Assembly: GCA_023212695.1 (NCBI GenBank) | Contig: JALCCG010000179.1 | Coordinates: forward strand, 1 to 42,429 | Source of the DNA: Sporisorium sorghi | Lineage: Eukaryota > Basidiomycota > Ustilaginomycetes > Ustilaginales > Ustilaginaceae | Direction of reading: 5' to 3' | DNA: 42,429 nucleotides | Shown: piece by piece, positions 28,907 to 40,500 of the stretch | How positions within the stretch are numbered: position 1 is the first letter of the stretch | How the letters are laid out: each line of letters begins with the position of its first letter | Notes under the pieces: generated by a model | Databases searched by the model: none | What the model saw: the letters and a program-made list of their open reading frames with translations, nothing else | What the model was told of the DNA's origin: nothing | Program-made: the position numbers and the translations under genes

Positions 28907-31900
28907 ATGGCCTCGTCCGCTTCGGCTTACACGGGCCCTGCCGTCGCCTCTAGAAGCAGCACATCAGCCAGCAGCCATCACTACTCGGCGCAACACTCTT
29001 TTCTACCATCCACCGACTCGGCCAACAGCCTCGACACTCCCTTTTCATCGCACTTCGAACGCGCCGCTTCCTCTCAACAGCAACAGCAGCAACCATCCAT
29101 GTCCTCTTGGGCCTCAACATCATCCGCCCACCACGCAGACGCCAGCGCCTACGACCAGCACGATGGCCAAGACGACGAGTACGGCTCGCACGCCGAAGAA
29201 CACGTCGTCGCCCTCCACGACTTTAACTCCAATAATGCCACCTGCCTCTCCTTCCAAGCGGGTCAGGTCATCAAGGTCTACAACCGCGATCCCTCTGGCT
29301 GGTGGGATGGCGAACTCGATGGTCAGCGCGGCTGGTTCCCCAGCAACTACGTGGATCAGGAGGCCGTCTACGTCTCGGACGACGGTCACAACGACAGCTA
29401 CTCGTACGATGACAGCCACAATCAACTTCGCAACTCGTCCAACAGCCAAAGCTCGTCCGACTTTGACAGCGCCGCCAACGCCTACCGTCTCAACGACCAA
29501 GCTGCCGCCCACCACGAGCGCTTCTTCTCGGCCACCTCGTCGCGCTCCTCGACCCCCACAGAAGACCGCGCCGGCGACGGAGGCGTGCTCGATCCCATCC
29601 TCCACGCCATCTCGCTCCTCCGAAACGCAGTTCGCGCCAATCGCGTCGCTCACTTCCAGCCCTCCACGGCATGCGTCATCTCCTCTGTCCGCTCCGTCTT
29701 GTCCGCCACCGACTGCCTCACACGCGAATCCTCCGTGCTCAAGGCGAATCCACAACTCGCCCGCGAGCGCAAAGCCATCCTCTCGGAGCTCAGCAAGCTC
29801 GTCGCACAAGCGCGAAGAGCCTCGGCGCCCATGGTCGACGAGACACAGCGCCCCGCCGAGATGGACGCCATGCTCGCCCTCGCTGACACGGTCCTTGCCA
29901 ACGTGCGCACTTTCATCGAAGTCGCCCTCGAATGCGGCGTGCCCGTCCCCGACCGTCGTTCTTCGGTCTACGACGAGCTCTACGCCAAGCGCAGCACCTC
30001 GCAAACCAGCGGCCCCGAGCTCGACAAGACGCCCACCCCGGGCTACTCGCAGATTCGCAACTCTGGCGCCCGAAGTCATGCCTCCCATGTTTCGGCTCGT
30101 CAGCTTCAGTACGGCGATCATGCTGATACCGCTCAAAGCCACGCTGAATTGCGTCGTGCCTATGCGCAGCGCCGCCATCCCTCGGACGGCTCTGTGGCAT
30201 CTTCCGAGGGCGGCGCCAACGCCATCGCTCAGGCACGTTCCATGACGCAGCGCCAGCTCGATGGAGGGCGCGCCGAAGTCGTCGCTGCCGCCGTCGCTCA
30301 TCATCTCGGCATGGCCCGCTCGCGCTCCGACTCGAGCTCCGAGTCACCCGAGTCGGCTTCGGGCCACGACACTGGCTCGCATCACGGCTCCAACGGTTCT
30401 GCCGCCGGCGACGACGATCGTCCGCCCAGCCCCGTCGAACGCACAGCTTACGAGGTCATGCAGCGCCTCAGCGTCACCAACGACCAGCTGCTATCCATCA
30501 TTGCTGCTTTCATTGGTCATGTCCACACTCATACGTCCGAGAGCCATGCGTCCAGCTACGCCTACCTCATCGACATGACGCGCGAGGCTGTCGTAGGTGT
30601 TCGCAACCTCTTGCTGGTGGTCGAAGCCGTCAACAACAATGTCGTGCTTCAGCAGATCCGGCCGCGCGAGACGTCCATCCTGTGGGAGACGCGCGAGAAT
30701 TTGTACGAGGCAACGACGCAGCTCGTCACAGCAGCGCGTGTCGTCACATCAGCACCGTCGGCCTCCATCACGGCGGGCTCGGTGGCGGAAGCCGAGGACA
30801 AGTCTCGCCTGCTGCAGGCTGCCACGAGCGTCTTGCGAACCGGTGGCGAGTGTGTTGGAGCGGTGCGGCTATGCATTGACCGTCTCGACCCTACTTTTAC
30901 CATTGCTCTGCCCGAGCCATCGCGAGCTCGCCACTCGCGGGCCAATGGACACGCGCGCGCCTCAACCGTGCGCGAGCAGGATCAGCAGCAACAGCAACGA
31001 GAAGAGCTCGACGACAACGCTCAGGCTGCAGAATCGACGCGAGACCTGCGCAGGAAGAACACGCTCTCCTTCCTCGGTCGTAAAGCGACGAGTCTTTCGC
31101 TCCTCAAACAGAACTACGAGCGCGACGAGCACAGCAACGAGTTTGACGAGATCGACGAAGGCGAGCAGAGCGATGACGACTTGGCAGCAAGCAAGCACAG
31201 CGCCACTTCCGATCAGCAGTCGAGCGCGCGCCCACCTTATGCTGCCATGGATCGATCATCGTCGCTGCAGACGTCCGGGTCCGAGCCGGTAGAACGCACC
31301 GTGCAGCATGTGCAGTCTCGCAGCGCGGATGGGAGGACTCCCGAGCCAAAAGGCGCTTCGCTCGCCAGCAGCAGCGTTGGCTCTGGCGCTGGCTCTTCCG
31401 TCGGAACGCTCTCGCAGGACGGGCTCAGAACATCGCTCTCGACCATCCAATCGCTGCGATCCGAGGTCACGGGCGAGACGTCGGCCCGACCGTCGTTGGA
31501 CCTGCAAAAAGCTGTACCCGCAATTCCAGACGCTCACACCACCGCGCAGACGGCAGCCAAGCAGTTGGCGGGCGGCGTCGTCGATCGTCAGTCGATGTAC
31601 AGGGAACAGCGGGCTCCCTCCATCTCCATCGAGGCTCGCTACATGGCGCCCGAGTACGAGACGTCGGACGTGGTGTGCAACTCGGAAGGCCAAGTCACCG
31701 GCGCCACGTTGAAGGCGCTCGTGGAAAAGATGACGCCCCACGACACCATGATCGAAGCGACGTTTTCGACGGCATTCTTCCTGTGCTTCCGCATGTTCAC
31801 CTCGCCGCAGGAGCTGCTGGATGCGCTCGTCGCTCGCTTCGAGATGCGGCCTCCTGCCGACTTGCCCATGAGCGAGGCGGACATGGCGCGCTGGAACGAC

Positions 31901-33241
31901 AAGAAGCTGGTGCCCGTGCGTCTGCGCGTGCTCAACCTGCTCAAGAGCTGGTTGGAGAACCACTGGAATCCGGCGACGGATCGCATCATCCTCCAGCAGC
32001 TCATCTCGCTGGCGGAGCGATGGACCAGCGCCGGCGCCATCTCGGGCCCTGCGCATCGACTCGCCGACTTGGCACGCAAGCGTCTGGATGGAGCCACGCA
32101 AAAGACCACCGTGTTGGTCGGCAACTCGCGAGGCCCCGGCAGCCTGCAGCGCGTCATCTCATCCGAGCGCATGAAGGGTGGCCTTGGTCTCGCCATGACG
32201 GACGCCTCGCAGATGTATGCGCCGTCAGCCTTTTCGAAGGGAGGCGCGCTGCCTCCGACATCGGTGGTGTCCAAGACGCTGCTGTCGAACCTGCGCAACG
32301 AGAACTTTGACCGGATCAACATCCTCGACTTTGACCCGCTGGAGCTGGCACGCCAGCTGACCATCCTGGATAGCAAGCTGTACTGTGCGATCCAGCCCGA
32401 GGAGCTGCTCGGATCCAAATTTACCAAGGAGACCAAGGCGGCGGGCGTGGTCGAAGACGTGCACGTCAAGAGCATGTCGTCCATGTCGACGCGGATCACG
32501 GGCTGGATCAGCGAGTGCATTCTGGGCGAGGCGGATGCGAGGAAGCGCACGCAGCTGCTCAAGTTCTTCATCAAGCTGGGCGACCGGTGCGAGCAGCTCA
32601 ACAACTTCCACACGCTCATGGCGATCCAGTGTGCGCTCAACTCGTCGACGATTGCACGACTCAAAAAGACGTGGGACGGCCTGTCGACCAAGTACCGCGG
32701 CATGATGGACCAGCAGCGACGTGCGGTGGAGCACACGCGCAACTACGCCGGATACCGAGCGCGACTTCGCCACACGACGCCGCCTGCGATCCCCTTCTTG
32801 GGACTGTTCCTGACCGATCTCACGTTTTGCCACGAGGGCAATGCGCCGACGCGACCTGCGCCGTCGAATCCGGAAAAGAAGCTGCTCAACTTTGACAAGT
32901 ACATCAAGATCAGCCGCATCGTGGGCGAGGTGCAGCGCTTCCAGGTGCCGTACAATCTGGTGGAAGTGCCCGAGATGCAAAAGTTCCTCAAGAGCGCGCT
33001 CGACGACGTGCAAGGTGCGCAGGGTGGGCGCGGCGCCGACGACCTGTACCGACGCAGCCTGTTGCTCGAGCCGCGTGCGGGCAGCAAAGCGGCGGGCTCT
33101 GCGGCAGCGTCGTCGGGGACATCGGGAACGGCATCGTTGACGGGAAGCCTGGCGATGCGCCAGAGCAGCAACGGCGCTGCGTCCGAGAACGGCAAGCTTG
33201 CTGGGTTGGATATCTTTAACTGGCGTGCCGACAAGGCTTGA
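28907..33241 (+). CDS. CDC25: CDC25-type Ras guanine nucleotide exchange factor with N-terminal SH3 domain
   Basis: The protein has 1444 residues. It should load Ras with GTP at the membrane. After a Ser/Gln-rich leader, an SH3 domain spans about 97-150 (VVALHDFNSNN, SGWWDGEL, GWFPSNYV). A long, partly helical and partly disordered region follows (150 to about 900). A RasGEF_N domain is at about 925-1055 (GATLKALVEKMTPHDTM, FLCFRMFTSPQELLDAL). The CDC25 catalytic domain is at about 1135-1395, with FDPLELARQLTILDSKLYC, NNFHTLMAIQCALNSSTIARL and PAIPFLGLFLTDLTF, all standard blocks. The order SH3, RasGEF_N, RasGEF is that of yeast Cdc25. U. maydis has a characterised GEF of this class, Sql2, and I cannot tell whether this is its orthologue. 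The ATG at 28907 sits in good context (CGCCATGG). Confidence 0.92.
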   Translation: MASSASAYTGPAVASRSSTSASSHHYSAQHSFLPSTDSANSLDTPFSSHFERAASSQQQQQQPSMSSWASTSSAHHADASAYDQHDGQDDEYGSHAEEHVVALHDFNSNNATCLSFQAGQVIKVYNRDPSGWWDGELDGQRGWFPSNYVDQEAVYVSDDGHNDSYSYDDSHNQLRNSSNSQSSSDFDSAANAYRLNDQAAAHHERFFSATSSRSSTPTEDRAGDGGVLDPILHAISLLRNAVRANRVAHFQPSTACVISSVRSVLSATDCLTRESSVLKANPQLARERKAILSELSKLVAQARRASAPMVDETQRPAEMDAMLALADTVLANVRTFIEVALECGVPVPDRRSSVYDELYAKRSTSQTSGPELDKTPTPGYSQIRNSGARSHASHVSARQLQYGDHADTAQSHAELRRAYAQRRHPSDGSVASSEGGANAIAQARSMTQRQLDGGRAEVVAAAVAHHLGMARSRSDSSSESPESASGHDTGSHHGSNGSAAGDDDRPPSPVERTAYEVMQRLSVTNDQLLSIIAAFIGHVHTHTSESHASSYAYLIDMTREAVVGVRNLLLVVEAVNNNVVLQQIRPRETSILWETRENLYEATTQLVTAARVVTSAPSASITAGSVAEAEDKSRLLQAATSVLRTGGECVGAVRLCIDRLDPTFTIALPEPSRARHSRANGHARASTVREQDQQQQQREELDDNAQAAESTRDLRRKNTLSFLGRKATSLSLLKQNYERDEHSNEFDEIDEGEQSDDDLAASKHSATSDQQSSARPPYAAMDRSSSLQTSGSEPVERTVQHVQSRSADGRTPEPKGASLASSSVGSGAGSSVGTLSQDGLRTSLSTIQSLRSEVTGETSARPSLDLQKAVPAIPDAHTTAQTAAKQLAGGVVDRQSMYREQRAPSISIEARYMAPEYETSDVVCNSEGQVTGATLKALVEKMTPHDTMIEATFSTAFFLCFRMFTSPQELLDALVARFEMRPPADLPMSEADMARWNDKKLVPVRLRVLNLLKSWLENHWNPATDRIILQQLISLAERWTSAGAISGPAHRLADLARKRLDGATQKTTVLVGNSRGPGSLQRVISSERMKGGLGLAMTDASQMYAPSAFSKGGALPPTSVVSKTLLSNLRNENFDRINILDFDPLELARQLTILDSKLYCAIQPEELLGSKFTKETKAAGVVEDVHVKSMSSMSTRITGWISECILGEADARKRTQLLKFFIKLGDRCEQLNNFHTLMAIQCALNSSTIARLKKTWDGLSTKYRGMMDQQRRAVEHTRNYAGYRARLRHTTPPAIPFLGLFLTDLTFCHEGNAPTRPAPSNPEKKLLNFDKYIKISRIVGEVQRFQVPYNLVEVPEMQKFLKSALDDVQGAQGGRGADDLYRRSLLLEPRAGSKAAGSAAASSGTSGTASLTGSLAMRQSSNGAASENGKLAGLDIFNWRADKA

Positions 33242-34205
33242 GTGAGGGGGGGGGGGGTATGGAACAGGAATCGTCTTAGATTATGCTTATGCGTTTTGAT
33301 ATAATGTCACTCCTTTGTCGGTCAGTATGAGGTTTGTGCGGGGAGCTCCAAGGAGCCGTGTGACAGTGAGAGACGTGCGAGGTCCAGGGTCCACGTTGAC
33401 ATCAAGCCGGTCGTCGGTCAATTGGGTGTTCGGATATATCAGGAACAGAGACATGCAGAAACGAGCCCAGCTGACCTCGAACAGAAGGAGCGCGGGGATA
33501 GAAGGACGTCGGTCCATCGCTCGTTACCGTATGAGGTCTGGCTGGGGCAGGAAGAAAAGGAATGGAAGTCACGGCAGCACGGAAAGATCCGGTGCTTGTA
33601 CGGAGAGAGAGCACGTCGGTCATTTTCCGTTCCTCTCTCAGCACCGCCAAAAAAGAATACAAAACAGACCAACACAGACAGGCATTTCAAATCAAACGTG
33701 CAGCTTGCCAGGCTAGACTTGAAAATCGCCCGCTGTCCAATTGGGGGACATTTGAATTTCGCACCTGCTCTGCCTTGCTGCGATCGCGCTCGGTGTTGCC
33801 AGTCCGAATATCTCCAGCCAGAAAAAAAAAAGGATGCCCGCTGCTGCGTCACGCTGCTGAATTGGACGGACGGTCAGAGCTCGATGTGGAAAATCGTCCA
33901 AATTCTTCTTCTCGCGCCCTCTCTTGCCTGGAGCGTGTGAAGCGAAGAGCGAAAGCACAAAATTGTGGACCGTGACCGCACAGCACAGAGAGAAGCTCGA
34001 GTTTCGTCGCTCTTGGTGTTGGTCGTCTCTCCACAACGGCCTTGCCTTTCTCCCTCCTCATCCTTCATCTTTGCTGCTGTTGTCCATCATCGAGTCAACA
34101 ACAGCAACAAACGCACGCACACACACGAAAGCATCCACGCTCGAGGGACCCTAAGGCCAAAAAGAAAACACTCTACGAATCTGGCCCGCCGCCAGCCCCA
34201 CTGCA
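33242..34205 (+). other. Intergenic region, RasGEF 3' flank and KGD2 promoter
   Basis: 964 bp. A 12-nt G run begins 5 bp after the RasGEF stop (33246-33257). Short ORFs on both strands are unconvincing. The last 150 bp before KGD2 are CT- and CA-rich, as in a 5' UTR. Confidence 0.5.
33246..33257. repeat. 12-nt poly-G run just after the RasGEF stop codon
   Basis: Uninterrupted G run starting 5 nt after the TGA, so it should lie in the 3' UTR. Confidence 0.95.
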
Positions 34206-35843
34206 ATGCTCGCCCGCTCCTTTGCTCAGTCTGGCGCTCGTGCTGCTAGGAGCCTTGCGCTCCGAAGCGGCTCGGTGCGTATGGTCACGCCCGCCGTCGC
34301 CCGACGATCGCTGCTCACCTCGGCTGCTCAAAAGACGTTTGCCCTTGGTGCCCAGAACACCACCGCCCTTGCCGCTCAGAGGTAAGCATCACGCGCTTCT
34401 ACCTTGTAGACGCTGTACACACGGGTTTCATTGAGCGACGAAGACTGACTTTAATCGCCTTGTTTGCTAATAACCACGCACAGGAACTTTTCGTCGTCCT
34501 CGAGCCGCAAGGAGATCGTCAAGGTGCCCCAGATGGCCGAGTCGATCACCGAGGGTACTTTGAAACAGTGGAACAAGAAGGTCGGCGACTTTGTCAACGC
34601 CGACGAGGAGGTCGCTACCATCGAGACCGACAAGGTGAGTTTTTGCACGGCGCCATTCTCGAAACTTTTTGGGCAGCCGCCTTGTGTCTAACCTCTCTCC
34701 TCTTTTCTCCTCATACAGATCGATGTCTCGGTCAACGCTCCTCAATCCGGTACCATTGTCGAGGTGTTTGCCAACGAGGAGGACACCGTCGAGGTGGGCA
34801 AGGACCTCTTCAAGCTCGAACCCGGCGAGGCTCCCGCTGGCGGTGCCAGCTCGGGCGAAAAGAAGGACGAGCCCAAGGAGGAAAAGAAGGACGAGAAGAA
34901 GGACGAGGGCGACAAGCCCAAGAAGGAAGAGCCCAAGGAGCAGAAGCAGCCCGAAAAGAAGAGCGACGACAAGAAGCCCGCTCCCTCGGCTGACCCCCAG
35001 TCGCGTCCCTCGCCTGCCAGCTCGTCGCCGCCTCCGTCCAAGCCTTCGTCGTCGTCTTCGTCCGCTTCGTCGTCCTCCAAATCCTCCTCATCGTCGTCCT
35101 CGTCCTCGTCATCGGCATCAAAATCGGGTGCTGCAAGCCGAGAGGAGAACCGCGTCAAGATGTCGCGAATGCGTCTGAGGATCGCCGAGCGCTTGAAGCA
35201 GTCGCAGAACACGGCGGCGTCGCTCACGACGTTCAACGAGATCGACATGTCGAACCTGATGGCGTTCCGCGCACGACACAAGGATCGCATCCTCAAGGAG
35301 AAGGGTGTCAAGCTCGGCTTCATGTCTGCTTTCGCCAAGGCGTCGGCCATGGCGCTCAAGGATGTGCCTGCGGCTAACGCCAGCATCGAGGGAGCCGGAT
35401 TGGGCGACACGATTGTCTACCGCGACTTTGTCGATCTTTCGGTGGCGGTTTCGACGGACAAGGGCCTGGTGACGCCCGTGGTGAGGAACCTCGAGTCGAT
35501 GTCGCTCATCGAGATCGAGCAGGCGATCGCCGACCTTGGCCAGAAGGCGCGCGACAACAAGCTCACGCTCGAAGACATGAGCGGCGGTACTTTCACGATC
35601 AGCAACGGCGGCGTGTTCGGCTCGCTGTTCGGCACGCCCATCCTCAACCTGCCCGGCTCGGCTATTCTGGGCATGCACGCGGTCAAGGAGAAGGCCTGGG
35701 TGGTGGACGGCAAGGTCGAGGTGCGCCCCATCATGGTGGTGGCGCTCACGTACGACCACCGTCTGCTGGACGGCCGTGAAGCCGTGACGTTCCTGGTCAA
35801 GCTCAAGCAGTACATTGAGGACATGCCCAGCATGCTTCTTTGA
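34206..35843 (+). CDS. KGD2: Dihydrolipoyllysine-residue succinyltransferase, E2 of 2-oxoglutarate dehydrogenase (mitochondrial)
   Basis: This is a three-exon gene, join(34206..34381, 34484..34634, 34719..35843), encoding 483 residues. The enzyme transfers succinyl from lipoate to CoA in the TCA cycle. Exon 1 encodes an Arg/Ala/Ser-rich mitochondrial presequence. The lipoyl domain spans about 64-142, with the lipoyl lysine K109 in IETDK; that codon is the last of exon 2. A Lys/Glu-rich linker (about 153-197) and a nearly pure Ser linker (about 205-249) follow, with no E3-binding domain, as in other fungal KGD2. The catalytic domain (about 250-483) has [48 protein letters not shown] and the active-site H456-x3-D460-G. 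Splice sites were chosen to keep the lipoyl domain intact. Confidence 0.95.
34382..34483 (+). other. KGD2 intron 1 (102 nt)
   Basis: GTAAGC donor, ACAG acceptor and a GCTAAT branch-like element about 18 nt before the acceptor. Phase 2; it splits Arg59, at the end of the targeting sequence. Confidence 0.85.
34635..34718 (+). other. KGD2 intron 2 (84 nt)
   Basis: GTGAGT donor, TACAG acceptor and a TCTAAC branch site about 28 nt before the acceptor. Phase 0; it falls immediately after the lipoyl-lysine codon. Confidence 0.9.
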
Positions 35844-36253
35844 AGATGCATCGGTGGTAGAAAGCTGGAACAACTTCGGAGATCATTTCGGAGGGAAGCT
35901 CGTCTGGCGCTCTGTGACCCTTTCATCTGGATTCATATAAATACTATGTTTCGTTGTGCGGTTGCTTCTTACGTTGTGTGCGCTGCATCTCGTGGATCGT
36001 GGTTTGGAAGCAGATCGGGCAGTTGGTCTGGCAACGGACTTTGCTCGGATCGGGTGAGATGCTTTTGATCTACACAGGGCGTGGTTCGGTCCGGATGTCT
36101 CTCATCGTGAGCAGGATGGGCGGCATGAGCCTGACGGAAAGAGGAGGAGGAGGAGGAGGAAGGAGCGGGGCTGAAGCAGTATTGCCCTTTTTTGTTTGTC
36201 GAGAGAGGGCGATAATTTAGCCCCTCAAAACTGTTTGAGACTCCGCGGCCGGC

Positions 36254-36257
<4 letters not shown>

Positions 36258-36303
<46 letters not shown>
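36258..36303. repeat. 46-nt poly-T tract
   Basis: Uninterrupted T run about 415 bp after the KGD2 stop, bordered by GGCGCCC and CCCCGC. Confidence 0.95.
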
Positions 36304-36748
36304 CCCCGCTACGGATGCGACTTCACAGCTTACGACCCCGTACAGTAATTTTCCGCACTGCCGCACGTCGCCGACACCATGACCACTGTGACCGGCACGA
36401 CCGAGACCATCGTGGGAGAGATGTGAATGCATACTTTGTGTTGCAAAGACGACGTCGTTGTGAGAAGGGCAAACACAGCCAAGATGAACTGAAAAAGTGG
36501 GTCTTTTCAATAACCCTCAATTTATTTATTTTTTGCTGCTGGGATTTCGAATTCAAAAAGCGTTGCAACAACCCTGTTTCACAGCAGCGACGATCGTTTC
36601 TCGTCTTCGTACACAAGCTGTCATCGAGTTCAGCTCGGGAAGACAAAATGCGACGCTCGAACGGTGTGTCAGGTACGGAGAGAAGTGAGAAGTATCGCAG
36701 CTGCCAGCTCGTCGTCGTGGTCAGCGCTGGCAAGGGGGTTTTGCATGA

Positions 36749-36752
<4 letters not shown>

Positions 36753-36782
<30 letters not shown>
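36753..36782. repeat. 30-nt poly-T tract
   Basis: Uninterrupted T run, the second in this intergenic region, about 720 bp upstream of the orphan gene. Confidence 0.95.
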
Positions 36783-37503
36783 CGCAACTGCTTGCGTGGG
36801 CGGCTCTGAGACACGCAAGAAAAGAAAAAATTGGGCGCATTTTTTGTCTGATGACTTGAGAGGCACCGCTCGTCTTTTCTGTTCAGAGCGCCAAGTCGTA
36901 GGCAGAGCTGGTCTGGTTCGAGCAGCAGTGTAAGTTACGCTGTGTCTTTTGACAAGCTCATGCGATGCAGAGTGTCTGAGTCGCTTGCATGATGTGCAGT
37001 TAAGTTAGCTTGGGCGCAACGCTTCGACCCTTTCCGCCCGCCCGCCGCCGTCGCCGTCGCCTTCTTCGTCCTGCTTGTCTCACTCGCTCATACACTTTTC
37101 TCTTTGTTGAGACAGCCAAGATCCTCAAAGGATCGACACTGCCTGAAACGATTCATCCTCTACAGTTACAGCTGGGACCCTTCTCTCGGCCTCTGCTCAT
37201 CAGACAACTTTTTTCTTCTTCCTCTTCTTTGGTCCTCGCCGTCATCGTTCCTTCACCTCACCTCAGCTCCATCCGGCGACCGTCAAGTCAGCCCCGACAT
37301 TCAGCCCTTCTTGACTCGCCTACCCATTCTCTCTTCCCTTCTATCGTCACGCCGACCACCATCCAACTACTATAAGCGCACAGGCGCCTTCTCTGCACGT
37401 CAATCTGCTTTCTCTACCTCATCCACCACGGCATCCAGCAATGTTTCCTGAAACCATCTAAGCGCCACTATCGCATCGTCGACGTTGCCCCGCTTCCATC
37501 AAC

Positions 37504-40500
37504 ATGCACTTTGCAGATCTGCTTAGGCGATCGTCGCCGCACACCGCTCATCCTCAAACGCCGGCTGCAGCTTCGACCTCTTACCACGGAACAGCAACTG
37601 CTTCTACATCGTCGTCATCAGCGTCTCAGCCGCGTTCGTCGCGCTTGGCTCGCGAGCGGTCGCGATCGCGGTTCGGGCGTAAGGAGAGCTCGCGCTCGAA
37701 AGAGACAGACGCAGTGCTGCTCTACCCCGCAGCGCATGATACGCAGCCGCGCTCGACTAGCAGCAGAGCTTCCCGCTACTCTTCCACGGACGACCACAGC
37801 ATTGGGCACGCACCTGCACGCACGCATAATTTGAACGCCCAATCGTCCACAAAAGCATCCTCATCTGTCTCTTCGCCCGACGTTGCTCCTTCTTTGACGA
37901 CCACATCCTCCCTCAACCGATACGACAGGTTGTTCCGTCCATCACCTACTTGTGCTTCCGTCTCGCCACGGCCGCAATCTATATCCCTGGCTAATCCACT
38001 GCCACCATCGGCATCGAATCCTTCGCTTTCGCGATCTGCTTCGGCGAGGAAAGCATCCGAACAAGCGGCGCCTTTGCCGACGCTCTCGAGGAGCAAGACT
38101 ACGAAACCAAGATCGCCCTTCCCACCCGCTTCTTCGTCTACAGGCACGAGCAGCACGCTTCGAGACAGGTCCACCATCGGCACCGCCATGTTTCCAAGAC
38201 CTAGCCTGCGTCGTCGCAAGGGCTCGGCTGACTCGTCTGCTTCCCGCACCGAAAAGGATGCACAGGCTTCCACGCCTCCGGTCGAGCCTGTTCCTGCTCC
38301 AGCGTCAGCGACAGCGCCAGTCGTAGCTGCTGTTTCAAGGTCTGCATCCGTCGCAGCCCCGGCCTCTGCTGCTGCGGACTCGACACAGCCTGGCCGACTG
38401 GCTCGCTTCTTTGGCCGTAGAAAGTTCATCTCAAGCCCCATCAATGTTCTCCACAAACCGGATCTGGTCGCTGACCCGCTTCCAGTGCTGCAAGATGCGA
38501 GTCGCACGATCAACACTGACTCGCCTCCCCTCGCCGTCATCTCTGCTGGCTGGCAACACGCTCCGGTCGCACCAAAGCCCTCTCAACACGGTAGCTCTAG
38601 CAGGCCGGTTTCTCCTCGAACCCTGTCGCCACCAAAGGAGTTTCTTTCGACAAATGAAGCTTCCGCCGCCAAGCTGACTTCGCCATCACAGACCACGACA
38701 GTCGACAGCCAAGACAGTCAAGTCTCGGCCTTCACTTTCCCAGCCCGAAGTTCGCTCTCCAATGACGCTCCTCTCCAACTGTCGGCCGCACCATCGCGCC
38801 CCAGACAGACCAAGCACTCGACCAGTCGATCTCTGCCTCTGACCTCGCTGCCCATCTCGAGCCCGATCCCAGGGTCCTTTTCTCACGAATCTGTCCATGT
38901 TTCCGCCATGCCAGTGCCGCAGCGTCGCCCCGGTCGCAGTCTCAGCGAGAGCTTGAGCCGCAGAAAGAGCAGCAAGAGCCTCTCCATGATTGGATCCATC
39001 TTTGGCAGCGGATCCCAGGCAGACCCCGTTGCCTCTTCTCCACCGCTGCCGTCGTCAGCTGCGACACTCAGCCAACGATACCCTGCTGTCGAAACGCGCA
39101 CGAGTCAGACCGAGTCGGTCTCCAACCACTCGCGCAGGCCGTCCCTGCGGGCGAGGCTCAAGATGGGACGCAAGGATACCGATCAGGGCTCGCAGCGGCC
39201 CAGCACGCCTGAAATCGAGAGCTGGAAGCAAAAGGGTTCGGATTCTGCTGTCGACGGCGAATCTAATGAGACGAACGGAAGATCTCAAGCCAACATCGAC
39301 AACCCTTCCCGACCCAAGCTCGCCGAATCGCCCGTCAAGATCGTTCGATCCCAAAGCAAGATCCGTCGCAAGCCGCCTCCGGAGATCAAGCAGGACGAAA
39401 TTGACAGCAGCTCCAGCAGGACATTCCGCACTCTCGACGTGGATCACCACACGGGCTCACCACTTGGCGGCAGTCCTGCCTCCTCGCCTGAGGTTCTGTC
39501 GGTTGCGCTGCCGGGTATCGGTGCGAAGCGCGGTAGCGACGCATCGACCTCGAGCGATGCTGCCTTGAGAAGCGACAAAAGTCAGCTCAACAGCCTTGGT
39601 CTCATTGGCGCCTCGAATGCAGCCTCGCAAGGCGCCGATGCGTCCATTCCGAGCATTGACGTTCGTGCTTGCACGCCGTCTCGTGAGGCTTCGCCCAAAG
39701 TCGCCACAGAGCAGCCAGTGTCGCTTTCACCTGAACAGCAGAAGCGCACGCTCGCCGCCAGGCGTCTGTCGTCTGGCATGCACAGCGTCGATGACACGTC
39801 CATGTCCGTGGACCGACCCTGGTCTCTGATCAGCGCGAGCGACGCCGACACGCCGCTGCTCAAGCTGCGCAAGCTCGTCGTCGACACGGAAGCTTCCGAT
39901 GGAAGCCGCGACGGACACCACGCCAACGATGGTCTCTTCTTCCGTCCGCTTCCTGGAGCTACGAAGCCAGTGGCTGCTGTCGAGAAGGCCGAGATGATGG
40001 CAGACGATGCCGCAAAGACAGACGCTGTGGACCAAGCCGATGCTGAGCAGCTGCGCTCGAGCTCGCAGTCGACCATGCGTTCGGACACCAAGCACGAGGT
40101 GGCATCGGTTCTCTCTTCCAACACAAGCACCGTCCGTGCTGCTGGTGGTGTCGCAGCTCGGCTCAGCTCGTCTGGCTTGCCCGCGGTCGAGGTCTCGGAT
40201 GCTGATGTGGACTCGGTGGGACCGCTGCCGGCAAAGAGCCCTTCCGCATCGCAACACTCGTCCCGCAGCCGCCAGCAGCATCGACGCGATGGATCAGTCG
40301 CATCGGCCGATAGCCCATCCACGATCCAGCAGGCGCGTCGCTCGAGCACGGCGTCGCGTCTCACGGCGCGAAGCAGCGGCCACTGGAGCGAGAGCCGCGT
40401 GTCCGAAGACGCACTGAGCGCTCTCGAGGCCGAGGTGGGGCAGGCCAGGCGCGCTGAGGTGGTCGCGCTCGGCAAGGGGAGGGTTAAGGACTGGGTTGGT

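Larger units (their letters stand above)
35844..37503 (+). other. Intergenic region between KGD2 and the 1608-residue orphan gene
   Basis: 1.66 kb with no credible ORF. It contains T runs of 46 nt (36258-36303) and 30 nt (36753-36782) and a GGA repeat near 36,143-36,160. From about 37,000 to the start codon it is CT-rich. TATAAG at 37371, 133 bp before the ATG, is a weak TATA candidate. Confidence 0.5.

Noticed and set aside
28108..28953. 281-codon + strand ORF upstream of and overlapping the RasGEF start
   Set aside because: It runs through the 31-nt A tract as poly-Lys and through imprecise CAT repeats as poly-His; it looks like leader DNA and not a gene.
29120..30304. 394-codon - strand ORF opposite the RasGEF N-terminal region
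   Set aside because: Shadow of a real gene, with Gly/Val/Ala-rich composition from complementing Ser/Ala/Asp codons.
36217..36814. Poly-Lys and poly-Phe ORFs across the T runs
   Set aside because: Their length comes entirely from the homopolymers; no other coding signal is present.
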